Assembly: GCA_035637595.1 (NCBI GenBank)
Contig: DASPWW010000035.1
Coordinates: 1-41,353, forward strand
Direction of reading: 5' to 3'
Source: DASPWW01 sp035637595
GTDB taxonomy: Bacteria; Actinomycetota; Thermoleophilia; Solirubrobacterales; 70-9
Length of the DNA: 41,353 nt
This document shows, piece after piece, positions 1 to 7,137 of this stretch (position 1 is the first letter of the stretch; each line of letters begins with the position of its first letter). Position numbers and translations under genes: made by a program. The notes below the pieces were generated by a model. The model was given only the letters and a program-made list of their open reading frames with translations, searched no databases and was not told where the DNA came from.

Positions 1-2
1 CC

Positions 3-587
3 TTCTCGAGCAAGTCCGCGATCGGCGACCTCCAGAAGCTCGACGGCGGCGACGCCTGCAAGCGGGGCTGGATCAAGGACGACAAGGAGCTCTCGCTCGA
101 GATCAAGAAGGGCACGACGAGCTGCGTGTTCGCCACCCCCGTCCGCGGGGACGCGCCACAGCCCGACCATCTACTCGAAGTCGAGGCGACGATCTCGAAG
201 GATGTGCCGAAGTCGCTGCGCGACGAGCTGTTCGTCGCGGTTTCGGTGCGCAACGACGACTCGACCGAGTACGAGCTGCGCGTGTTCCCGGACACGCGCA
301 CCTGGGAGCTGCGCCGCGATCCCGAGATCGAGGGGCTCCCGATGCAGGGGACCGACACCGCGATCGCGGGCCTCGGGAAGGCGAACAAGCTCAGCCTTCA
401 GGCCTTCGGCGACGTAATCACCGCGGCGGTCAACGGCAAGAAGCTCGTCGACGGGTTCGTCGACCCGAACCCGACCGAGGTCGAGGGCCGCAGGACCGCG
501 ATCACGTTCGGAAGCGAGGCCGAGGTTAAGGGCGGAGCCACGGCCGCGCTCGACGACCTCGCGGTCGCCATCCCCGACCCGAGCTAG
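3..587 (+). CDS. C-terminal part of a LamG/ConA-like domain protein (5' truncated by window edge)
   Basis: The reading frame is open from the first bases of the window to a TAG at 585-587, so the true start lies upstream. The visible ~194 residues alternate beta-strand-like hydrophobic stretches with charged turns and hold two Cys (residues 19 and 41 of the visible part). This resembles the concanavalin/LamG-like or DUF1080-type sandwich domains found at the C-terminus of secreted actinobacterial proteins and of some Ser/Thr kinases. No catalytic motif is visible. A GTG at 126 could be taken as a start, but the coding pattern continues upstream of it without a break. The domain assignment is by overall look only. 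Confidence 0.6.
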   Translation, partial: FSSKSAIGDLQKLDGGDACKRGWIKDDKELSLEIKKGTTSCVFATPVRGDAPQPDHLLEVEATISKDVPKSLRDELFVAVSVRNDDSTEYELRVFPDTRTWELRRDPEIEGLPMQGTDTAIAGLGKANKLSLQAFGDVITAAVNGKKLVDGFVDPNPTEVEGRRTAITFGSEAEVKGGATAALDDLAVAIPDPS

Positions 588-601
588 CGCCGAGCGCACG
601 C

Positions 602-892
602 ATGTCCACGACCACGGTCGACAGGCCGCGCAGTGCCGGGCCCGGCGCCGGACTGGGCGGCAACTGGATGGTGATAGTGCGCAACGACGACCACAACACC
701 TTCGATCACGTCGCAGCCACCCTGGCGCGCGTGCTGCCGGGCGTCAGCGTCGAGCGTGGCTACAGGTATGCCGACGAGATCCACAGCTCCGGCCAGGCTG
801 TGGTGTGGCGCGGGCCGCGCGAGCCCGCCGAGCACTACTGGGGCCTGCTCAAGGAGGCCGGCCTGACGATGGCGCCGCTCGAGCAGCACTAG
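602..892 (+). CDS. clpS: ATP-dependent Clp protease adaptor ClpS
   Basis: A 96-residue protein with the ClpS core: the N-D-D triad at residues 28-30, which in the family contacts the N-degron alpha-amino group, His61 for the second pocket contact, and the conserved G-P-R-E-x-A-E turn at 71-77 before the last helix. ClpS docks on the N-domain of ClpA/ClpC and delivers N-end-rule substrates to ClpP. The length matches the family (about 85-105 aa), with a short disordered N-terminal tail of about 20 residues. The ATG at 602 follows the previous stop by 14 bp. No clear Shine-Dalgarno is seen, so it may be co-transcribed with the upstream gene. Confidence 0.93.
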   Translation: MSTTTVDRPRSAGPGAGLGGNWMVIVRNDDHNTFDHVAATLARVLPGVSVERGYRYADEIHSSGQAVVWRGPREPAEHYWGLLKEAGLTMAPLEQH

Positions 893-907
893 CGCAAGCG
901 CGCGAGC

Positions 908-922
908 CCCGCTGACCGCGGG
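908..922. terminator. GC-rich hairpin between convergent genes
   Basis: CCCGC at 908-912 pairs with GCGGG at 918-922 around a 5-nt loop. It lies in the 32-bp gap between clpS and the convergent small gene ending at 925. There is no T-run, so it is a weak candidate for a shared terminator. Confidence 0.4.
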
Positions 923-924
923 CG

Positions 925-1218
925 CTACTCGCTCGCCAGCAGCGTGTGCCAGGTGGGGAGGAGGGGCTTGTTGTAGAGGTTCATGACCTGCTCGCGAGCG
1001 TTCGCCACCTCGTCTGATGCCCAGTAGCGCTCGAAGTCGTCGCGGTTCTCCCACACCGACATCTGCCTGAAGTGCAGCGGGTCGTCGACGGAGCGGGTCA
1101 GCGACCAGCTCGTCGCCCCGAAGGCGAGCACCCGCGCCGCGGCCGGCCGCCACGCCTCGAGCCAGCGGTCGGCGCGAAAGGGGTGGATGCGCCAGTCAAT
1201 GACGTTGACGTCGGCCAT
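925..1218 (-). CDS. ABM-like small protein (dimeric alpha/beta barrel) downstream of ccr
   Basis: A 97-residue protein starting at ATG 1218. The central V-W-E-N-R-D-D-F-E-R-Y-W stretch (residues 55-66) is typical of antibiotic-biosynthesis-monooxygenase/quinol-monooxygenase-like ferredoxin-fold proteins, in which this W-x(n)-F segment lines the barrel. Such proteins are small homodimers, and their activity cannot be deduced from sequence alone. It starts 11 bp after the stop of the crotonyl-CoA carboxylase/reductase gene on the same strand, so the two are almost certainly one transcript. A role linked to Ccr is possible but not shown. It could equally be a DUF3291-like protein. Confidence 0.65.
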   Translation of the reverse strand: MADVNVIDWRIHPFRADRWLEAWRPAAARVLAFGATSWSLTRSVDDPLHFRQMSVWENRDDFERYWASDEVANAREQVMNLYNKPLLPTWHTLLASE

Positions 1219-1229
1219 CTGAGGATCTA

Positions 1230-2498
1230 CTAGGCGCCGACCTCGGCGCGGATCGCGCCCGGCCCCTCGGCTGACTTGCCCTGCTCCTCGTCGGTCGCGC
1301 CGACCATGATCGCGATCTTGCCGAGGTGCTTGTTCTCCTTCAGCAGCTGGTGAGCCTCGGCGACCCCGTCGAAGCCCATGGCCCGCCAAAGCACGGGGCG
1401 GATCTTCCCCTCCGCCATCAGCTGGTTCGCGCGGTTGGCCTCGTAGGCGTTGGCGAAGTGCGAGCCCAGTATCTCCTTCTGGCGCATCCACAGGTAGCGG
1501 ACGTCGAAGTCGAGGTTGTAGCCCGACGTCGCGCCGCAGATCACGACCTTGCCGAACGGCTTGACGACCAGGACCGAGGTCGGAAACGTCGCCTGCCCGA
1601 CATGCTCGAAGACGATGTCGGGCGCGTCGCCGAGGAGCTCCTTGACCCGCTTGGCAAAGCCGCGCGAGGCCTTGAAGCGCTCCTTGTCGGCCGCCGGATC
1701 GGCGGCCGGATGGTTGGCGTCGGTGCGCATCATGTCCGCGAACTCGTTGCGGTTGATATGGCCGACGGCGCCGAGCTGCTCGACGAGCTTGCCCTTCTCG
1801 TCCGACGAGACGACGCCGACGGCGTTGGCGCCCGACACGGCGCAGAGCTGGGTCGCGAACACGCCGAGGCCGCCCGCCGCGCCCCAGATCAGCACGTTGT
1901 GGCCCGCCTGCAGCCTGCAGCGGTCGATCAGCATCCGGTAGGCGGTGAAGTACGTCAGCCCGTAGGCGGACGACTCGACCCACGAGAGGTTGGCGGGCTT
2001 GGGCAGAAGCTGCTGGGCCTGGACCTTCGTGAACTGGGCGAACGAGCCCCACGTCGTCTCGTAGCCCCAGATCATCTGGCTCGGGGCGGCGAGCGGGTCG
2101 AGCCCGTGGACCTCGACGTCCTCGTATGACGCCTGGTTGCAGTGGATCACGACCTCGTCGCCCGGCTTCCACTTCGTGACGCCCTCGCCGACCTTCCAGA
2201 CCACGCCCGAGGCATCGGATCCACCGATGTGATGGCCCCACTCGGGATGGTCGCCGTAGTCGAAGACCGACACCGGCTTGCCCATCGCGGCCCAGACGTT
2301 GTTGAAGTTGACCCCGGCGGCCATCACGCGCACGATCACCTCGAAGGCGCCCGGCTCGGGCACCTCGATCTCCTCGACCTGGAACGCGTCGGTGGGCTCA
2401 CCCTCGCGCTCGGGGCGGATCACCCAGGCGGCCATCTTCTCGGGCAGCTCGCCGGGCTCCACGTCGAGCTTCGAAACGTCAGCGATCTCTACGGCCAC
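1230..2498 (-). CDS. ccrA: crotonyl-CoA carboxylase/reductase
   Basis: A 422-residue member of the zinc-free medium-chain reductase family. Ccr converts crotonyl-CoA, CO2 and NADPH to (2S)-ethylmalonyl-CoA. The family signature is visible: N-F-N-N near residues 64-67 (the Asn implicated in CO2 binding), G-Y-E at 145-147 (the aromatic-Glu pair), the nucleotide-binding G-A-A-G-G-L-G at 206-212, and G-S-H-F at 345-348 with the CO2-site His347. The start is GTG 2498, preceded by a strong GAGGAGG. Ccr serves either the ethylmalonyl-CoA pathway of acetyl-CoA assimilation or supply of ethylmalonyl-CoA extender units. Hydroxybutyryl-CoA dehydrogenase and acetoacetyl-CoA synthetase occur further along the window. 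No ethylmalonyl-CoA mutase is seen here. Confidence 0.93.
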   Translation of the reverse strand: MAVEIADVSKLDVEPGELPEKMAAWVIRPEREGEPTDAFQVEEIEVPEPGAFEVIVRVMAAGVNFNNVWAAMGKPVSVFDYGDHPEWGHHIGGSDASGVVWKVGEGVTKWKPGDEVVIHCNQASYEDVEVHGLDPLAAPSQMIWGYETTWGSFAQFTKVQAQQLLPKPANLSWVESSAYGLTYFTAYRMLIDRCRLQAGHNVLIWGAAGGLGVFATQLCAVSGANAVGVVSSDEKGKLVEQLGAVGHINRNEFADMMRTDANHPAADPAADKERFKASRGFAKRVKELLGDAPDIVFEHVGQATFPTSVLVVKPFGKVVICGATSGYNLDFDVRYLWMRQKEILGSHFANAYEANRANQLMAEGKIRPVLWRAMGFDGVAEAHQLLKENKHLGKIAIMVGATDEEQGKSAEGPGAIRAEVGA

Positions 2499-2501
2499 GG
2501 T

Positions 2502-2535
2502 CCTCCTCTCGCGTGTAAAAGCGGCCGCATCCTAT
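2502..2535 (-). promoter_or_regulatory. ccr promoter and Shine-Dalgarno
   Basis: On the minus strand a TAGGAT -10 box (2530-2535) is followed by a leader of about 20 nt ending in GAGGAGG (2502-2508), a few bases before the GTG at 2498. This is one of the few genes here with a classical leader and a strong ribosome site. The divergent gene at 2583 has a TACCTT at 2566-2571, so the 84-bp gap carries both promoters. Confidence 0.55.
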
Positions 2536-2582
2536 CGCCGTCAGCTTTGCATCCGAGCCCGCGACTACCTTGATGGGTTCCG

Positions 2583-3839
2583 ATGGAAGCATCAGAAAAG
2601 CAGCAGCTCCCGCTCGACGAAGGTGCCGTTCGCGCGCTCGACGACCGTCTGGTGATCGAGCGTCTGACCGTCACCGACGAGCGCGCCGCTCGCGTCGTCC
2701 GCGAGCGCGCCGAAGCGGGGCAGGCCGCTCCGCGCACGGTCACCGACGCGATCGAGATCGGCGCCCGCGTGCTCGACCGCGAGGACGCCGCCGCCGAGGT
2801 CGACTACGTTCGCGCCGAGTTCGAGCGTCAGGCGGGCCAGCTCCGCGAGCGCCTCACGAAGGCGATAGAGGCCGGTGACCAGCAGCTCGCCGAGCGCATT
2901 ACCCAAAGCTTCGACCCCGGGCGCGACGGTTCGGTCCAGAAGGAGATCGAGACCCGGGTTGGCACGGCGCTCGAGCAGCAGCGCGACGCGCTGCTGAAGC
3001 TGTTCTCGGCAGAGGACGGCGCCAATCCCTTCTTCAACTTCCGGGACTCGATGATCCGGGTGTACCGAGAGCTCGGGCAGAGCCAGCGGGACGAGGGCGA
3101 GGAGAACCGAAAGCGCATAGACCAGCTGACGCGTCAGGTGAGCGAGCTCAAGGGCCTGACCGAGAACAAGCGCGAGCTCGCCGAGGCTGAAGAAGCCGGC
3201 ACGCGCAAGGGCCGCGGCTTCGAGGAGCTCGTGCACGCGGAGCTCGAGCAGCTTGCGTCGGGACAGGACGCTGCCCACCATGTCGGGGACGCGAGCTCCG
3301 AGGCGGGCGGCAAGAAGGGCGACACCGTCGTCGAGCTCGGCGCCTGCACAGGCCCGTCACTTGCGACCGTTGTGTTCGAGGCGAAGAATCGAAAGCTTTC
3401 GAAGAACGACGCCTGGATCGAGCTCAACGCGGCGATGGCCGAGCGCGACGCGAGCTACGGCGTGCTGGTCGTCGCCGGCGAGGACAAGATCCCCTCCGGT
3501 CTCCAGGAGCTGACCGAATACCAGGGCAACAAGATGATCGCGGTCATCGACCGCGACGAACCGGATCCGCTTGCGCTGCGGCTCGTCTATCGCTACGTGC
3601 GGGCTCGCGTGCTCGCAGCGGGGGCTGCCGGACTCGAGGTCGACGCGGCGGGTGTCCGCGACGCCGCCGAGGAGGCGACCGCCAGACTCAAGGCAGCAAA
3701 CCGGATACGCAAGTCGCTGACCAACGTCACGACCAGCGCCGACCGAGCTCGCGAGGAGCTCGACGGGATGATTGCCGACGTCGAGCGCTCCCTATCGCGC
3801 ATCGAGTCGCTCGTCGCGGCCGCCGATCAGGCCGAGTAG
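2583..3839 (+). CDS. coiled-coil protein with PD-(D/E)XK-like nuclease core
   Basis: A 418-residue acidic, soluble protein. Residues 1-200 are charged helix, heavy in E, R and Q, with coiled-coil spacing around 75-105 and 165-205. Residues 209-300 carry what looks like a restriction-nuclease fold: K-G-R-G-F-E-E at 209-215 (helix with a conserved Glu), G-D at 246-247 just after a basic turn, and E-A-K at 266-268 at the end of a hydrophobic strand. That is the D-x(n)-E-x-K pattern of PD-(D/E)XK enzymes, and the arrangement recalls DUF2130 and RmuC-like proteins. Residues 355-415 form a second helical tail. It stands alone, divergent from ccr and convergent with the next gene. The nuclease call is inference, and the true substrate is unknown. 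Confidence 0.6.
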   Translation: MEASEKQQLPLDEGAVRALDDRLVIERLTVTDERAARVVRERAEAGQAAPRTVTDAIEIGARVLDREDAAAEVDYVRAEFERQAGQLRERLTKAIEAGDQQLAERITQSFDPGRDGSVQKEIETRVGTALEQQRDALLKLFSAEDGANPFFNFRDSMIRVYRELGQSQRDEGEENRKRIDQLTRQVSELKGLTENKRELAEAEEAGTRKGRGFEELVHAELEQLASGQDAAHHVGDASSEAGGKKGDTVVELGACTGPSLATVVFEAKNRKLSKNDAWIELNAAMAERDASYGVLVVAGEDKIPSGLQELTEYQGNKMIAVIDRDEPDPLALRLVYRYVRARVLAAGAAGLEVDAAGVRDAAEEATARLKAANRIRKSLTNVTTSADRAREELDGMIADVERSLSRIESLVAAADQAE

Positions 3840-3861
3840 AGGTCCCGGTGCGGTCAGGCGG

Positions 3862-4287
3862 CTAGGGAAGCAGCAGCTCGTCCTGTGCGGACGGGCGCTC
3901 GGGGCCGATCACGAGCTCGGCGGGCTTGGCGCTCGACTCCGACCCTCCGGTGACCTCGTAGTCGCCCTCCTGAAGTTCGATCTTGAAGTCGTCGGTGACC
4001 GAGCCCGGCTCGATCGGCTGGCTGGCCGCCGCGACAGGGCCGTCGAGCGTCAGCTCGACCGTCGAGCCGCTCTGGTTGGAGATCGTGAAAACGGTGAGCC
4101 CGGCACCGAACTCGTCGGGCGAGACATCGACGACGTCGTCGTCGACGCGCGCCGTGATCTCGATCGGCTTCGGAGGACGCGGATCGTTGGGGTGGTCCTC
4201 GGCGCCGCAGCCCGCGGCCGCGAAGCCGAGGACGGCGAGCCCCGCCGGCAGCAGCGCGTGCCTGGGCCGAAGCGCTAGCGTCCTCAT
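3862..4287 (-). CDS. secreted lipoprotein with cupredoxin-like domain
   Basis: A 141-residue protein with a basic n-region, a hydrophobic stretch and an A-A-G-C lipobox with Cys27, so it should be exported and lipidated. After a Pro-rich linker the rest (about 40-130) is all-beta, with an N-Q-S-G turn followed by strands, as in the cupredoxin-like domains found beside EfeO-type proteins. No His/Cys/Met copper-ligand set is present, so it probably does not bind copper in the usual way. The ATG at 4287 lies 9 nt after a TAGATT box (4297-4302), consistent with a leaderless transcript. Function unknown. Confidence 0.7.
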   Translation of the reverse strand: MRTLALRPRHALLPAGLAVLGFAAAGCGAEDHPNDPRPPKPIEITARVDDDVVDVSPDEFGAGLTVFTISNQSGSTVELTLDGPVAAASQPIEPGSVTDDFKIELQEGDYEVTGGSESSAKPAELVIGPERPSAQDELLLP

Positions 4288-4381
4288 CCCGAAGGGAATC
4301 TAACCGAACTGGGGAGCCCCGGGTGCGGGTTGTGGGTCCCGCGCAATCCGGTCGCCGGCGAGCAGCCGCGTCAGGCGACCG

Positions 4382-5230
4382 CTAGCCGAGCCACACCGAG
4401 CGGCGCTGGGCGAGCATCTCGTCGAGCTCGGTCTGGATCCTCCCCCGAACCTCCTCGGCGACGGCCTGAATCAGCCCGGCGTCGTCGACGGCGTCAGCGG
4501 GGTAACCGTCCATCGGAATCGGCTCGAGGAAGCGGATCTTGAACTTCGCCGGCAGGTACATGAGCCCGGCGAGCAGTCCGAAGTGGGGGAAGGCGTGATT
4601 GAACGGGAAGTAGATCAACCCCGTCAGGCGCTGCGCCGGCCGGATGTGAGCGAAGATCGGCATCGCCTCCTCGGCGCCGACAACTGCGATCGGGACGATC
4701 GGCACGCCGGCGCGGATCGCGGTACGCACGAAGCCGCCGCGGCCAAAGCGCCGCAGGCGGTAGCGCTGCCAGAGCACCTTGCGGCTTCCCTTCTGCCCCT
4801 CGGGAAAGACGATCGCCAGGCGGCCTTCGTCGTGGAGCAGGCGCTGGGCATTGCGCTGGTGGGCCGCGACCAGGCCCAGCTTGTTGGCCAGCATGCCGAC
4901 GAACGGGTAGCCCTTGAACCAGTGCTCGCCGAGCATGTAGAGCGGGCGCGGGGTCGGGTGTTCCCGGCGGATCGCGTGCATGATCATCGGGGCGTCGGGG
5001 GGCAGCGCGCCCGAGTGGTTGGAGACCAGGAGCGCGCCGCCGCTCGACGGCACGTTCTCGATCCCCTGGTGCTCGACCCGAAACCAGTAGCGAAAGTAGA
5101 AGTCGAGCACGGGATCGGCGAGCCGCAGGACCGCCTCCGAGCGGCCCCAGTCGTCTAGCGCTCGCTCGCCTTCGGGCTCGGGTAGGAGCTCGGGCCGCTC
5201 GGTCAGCTCGCCGTCGCGCCGCTGGGGCAC
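4382..5230 (-). CDS. lysophospholipid acyltransferase family protein (PlsC/MGAT-like)
   Basis: About 282 residues. The acceptor/catalytic motif N-H-S-G-A-L-P-P-D and the phosphate-binding F-P-E-G-Q-K-G are both present in the right order, as in glycerolipid acyltransferases. The wider H-x6-D spacing fits the LPLAT MGAT-like subgroup better than classical PlsC (H-x4-D). Such enzymes transfer acyl groups to lysophosphatidate or mono/diacylglycerol at the inner membrane face. The start is uncertain: GTG 5230 is the only standard start, but the frame stays open upstream to the ygfZ-like stop and a GGAGGAA lies near 5285 without a usual start codon after it. It is likely in one operon with the gene at 5380-6321. 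Confidence 0.8.
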   Translation of the reverse strand: MPQRRDGELTERPELLPEPEGERALDDWGRSEAVLRLADPVLDFYFRYWFRVEHQGIENVPSSGGALLVSNHSGALPPDAPMIMHAIRREHPTPRPLYMLGEHWFKGYPFVGMLANKLGLVAAHQRNAQRLLHDEGRLAIVFPEGQKGSRKVLWQRYRLRRFGRGGFVRTAIRAGVPIVPIAVVGAEEAMPIFAHIRPAQRLTGLIYFPFNHAFPHFGLLAGLMYLPAKFKIRFLEPIPMDGYPADAVDDAGLIQAVAEEVRGRIQTELDEMLAQRRSVWLG

Positions 5231-5379
5231 CGGGTGGGCGAGGTCGTCGGCGTGCGGGTCGTATCCGTGCTCGGCCGGCAGCGATTCCTCCGCGCCGGCG
5301 TCGCCGGTCAGCGGCCCGCCGAGCAGCGGGCTGTCGCTTGTCAGCCGGCCGCCGCCGAGCGCCTGGCGCCTGGTGGCCG

Positions 5380-6321
5380 TCAGAAGGGGAGCTCCACGAT
5401 CTCGGCGGTCACACCGTCGTCGCCCACCTCGACCCTGTCCCCGGGAGAGGCTTCGCGCCGCACGATCGCGAGCGCGATCGGCCCGAGGGCGGGGGAGAGG
5501 CAGGCGGTGCCGACGCTCCCCAGCTCGCGCTCGCCGAGGCGGATAGCGTCGCCGGCGCCGGCCGGGTCGCTCAGCCGCAGCCCGCGCAGATGCCTGTTCG
5601 GCTTGCCCTTGTAGTGCAGGCGCGCGACCGGCTCCTGGCCGATGTAGCAGCCCTTGGTGAAGCTGACCGCGCGCTCCTCGATGCCGGCCTCGGCCGGCAT
5701 CGTCGCCTCGCTCATCTCGGCTCCGTATCGCGGGCGGCCGCTCTCGACCCGCAGGATCTCTGCAGCCTGCTCGGAGACCTCGACCGCTCCCGCCGCGCGA
5801 AGCTCGGCGCGAACGCGGTCTGCGTCGGCGGCCGCGACGACGAGGTCGACCCCGAGATCGGTCGCCACGGCGCGCCCGGCGTCGAGCTCGCGGTGGGCGT
5901 ACTCGCCGGACAGCGGGCCCGTCGCCGCGATCTCGCTCGCAGCCGGTCCGATCACCGAGAGGATCGCGTGATCTCCGCCGACGTCGGCGACCTCCACCTC
6001 GCGGCCGATCTTGTAGGTCTCGAGATGCTTGCGCAAGCGCTCGGCCGCGCCATCCTCGGTGTCGATCCAGAGCGCGTCGGGCGCGAGGCGCAGCACTCGC
6101 AGGTCGGCCTGGATGTGTCCCTTGCGGTCGAGCAGCGCGGCGTAGCAGCCCTCACCCGGCGCGAGCGCCTCGACCTCGTTGGTGAGCTGGCTCTCCAGGT
6201 ACTCGGCTGCCTCGGCGCCTCGCACGAGCAGCTTGCCGCGCGCCGAGCGTTCGACGATGCCGGCGCCCTCGCGCAGGGCGCGGTACTCGCCGTCCAGCTC
6301 GATGACCGGTGATGTGGCCAC
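5380..6321 (-). CDS. ygfZ: YgfZ/GcvT-family folate-binding protein
   Basis: A 313-residue protein with the diagnostic K-G-C-Y-I-G-Q-E motif of YgfZ, whose Cys and folate site support Fe-S cluster maintenance; GcvT proper lacks this motif. The N-terminal half shows the GcvT-like fold with a D-R-K-G-H-I stretch. It is not glycine-cleavage T protein: it is shorter and has no P or H protein gene nearby. The GTG at 6321 follows a TAGAAT box (6328-6333) by 6 nt, so the mRNA is probably leaderless. It is followed on the same strand by the acyltransferase gene, with a 149-bp spacer that is in-frame open but has no recognised content. Confidence 0.88.
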   Translation of the reverse strand: MATSPVIELDGEYRALREGAGIVERSARGKLLVRGAEAAEYLESQLTNEVEALAPGEGCYAALLDRKGHIQADLRVLRLAPDALWIDTEDGAAERLRKHLETYKIGREVEVADVGGDHAILSVIGPAASEIAATGPLSGEYAHRELDAGRAVATDLGVDLVVAAADADRVRAELRAAGAVEVSEQAAEILRVESGRPRYGAEMSEATMPAEAGIEERAVSFTKGCYIGQEPVARLHYKGKPNRHLRGLRLSDPAGAGDAIRLGERELGSVGTACLSPALGPIALAIVRREASPGDRVEVGDDGVTAEIVELPF

Positions 6322-6366
6322 GTGCCGATTCTAAGGGCCGCCCCGGTTTCGGCCCCGGCGGGTTTA

Positions 6367-6402
6367 GATATGCCAAAATATCGCTTTTGTGATGCATCAA
6401 AA
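6367..6402 (+). promoter_or_regulatory. two palindromes, candidate operator of the DtxR/MntR-type regulator
   Basis: In an unusually AT-rich patch just upstream of the regulator, GATAT at 6367-6371 is mirrored by ATATC at 6378-6382. Next to it, 6387-6402 forms a 16-bp palindrome centred on TGATGCATCA with one mismatched pair. DtxR/MntR proteins bind such interrupted palindromes over their own promoters, so metal-dependent autoregulation of the regulator-mntH operon is likely. This is inference from position and symmetry. Confidence 0.55.
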
Positions 6403-6420
6403 CGAAATCGAGGCGGGGTG

Positions 6421-7137
6421 ATGACTTCCGGCCAGCATCATGCCGTGCGCAGGGATCCCGACGCCCTCGCCACCGAGGCGATCGAGGACTACGCGAAGGC
6501 GATATACGCGCTGCAGCGACGCCAAGGTGGGCCCATCGGGACATCGGCGCTCGCGGAGCGCCTCGGGCTGTCCCCGGCCTCGGTGACGGCGATGCTCAAG
6601 CGCATGCATGAGATGAAGCTGGTCGCGTACGAGCCCTACCACGGCGTCACCCTCACCCCTGCCGGCGAGCGGGTGGCGCTCGAGGTTATGCGCCATCACC
6701 GCCTGCTCGAGTCTTATCTCGCCGAGGCCCTCGGGATGTCGTGGGACCGAGTCCACGACGAGGCCGAAGTCCTCGAGCACTACATCTCCGAGGAGCTGGA
6801 GGAACGCATCGCGGAAGCCCTCGGCAACCCGAGCCGCGATCCGCACGGCGATCCGATCCCGGATCAGAAGCTCGCGCTGGATGCGGAGGTCGGGGTCCCC
6901 CTGGGAGAGCTGGGCGTCGGGGAGGGCGGTACGTTCAGCCGCGTCTCGGACAGCGATCCCGAGATGCTTCGCTACCTCGGCGAGCGCGGAATTCAGCCGG
7001 GTGCCCGCGTCGAGGTCGTCGAAGCGCAGCCGTTCGGGGGCCCGCTCCTGGTCAAGGTCGACGGCCGCGAGCATGCGCTGGGCGGCGAGCTGGCGGCGAA
7101 GATGCGGGTCGAAGTCGGGGAGGCAGAGGCTCCGTGA
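6421..7137 (+). CDS. DtxR/MntR-family metal-dependent transcriptional regulator
   Basis: 238 residues with the three parts of the long DtxR type: a winged helix at about 15-80 with a clear HTH (S-A-L-A-E-R-L-G-L-S-P-A-S-V), a dimer/metal domain at about 85-150 containing the H-H-R-L-L-E-x-Y-L and D-E-A-E-x-L-E-H patterns, and an SH3-like FeoA domain at about 160-235. The family senses Mn(II) or Fe(II) and represses uptake genes. The stop overlaps the start of the downstream NRAMP transporter in a GTGA, so the sensed metal is most likely Mn. The ATG at 6421 directly follows a GTG; either could be used. Confidence 0.9.
   Translation: MTSGQHHAVRRDPDALATEAIEDYAKAIYALQRRQGGPIGTSALAERLGLSPASVTAMLKRMHEMKLVAYEPYHGVTLTPAGERVALEVMRHHRLLESYLAEALGMSWDRVHDEAEVLEHYISEELEERIAEALGNPSRDPHGDPIPDQKLALDAEVGVPLGELGVGEGGTFSRVSDSDPEMLRYLGERGIQPGARVEVVEAQPFGGPLLVKVDGREHALGGELAAKMRVEVGEAEAP

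Noticed and set aside
171..599. Long minus-strand frames opposite real genes across the window (here, 1326-2129, 12459-13652, 14612-15886 and similar)
   Set aside because: They are antisense images of well-supported genes, with Arg/Ala/Gly-rich translations typical of GC-rich shadow frames and no domain.
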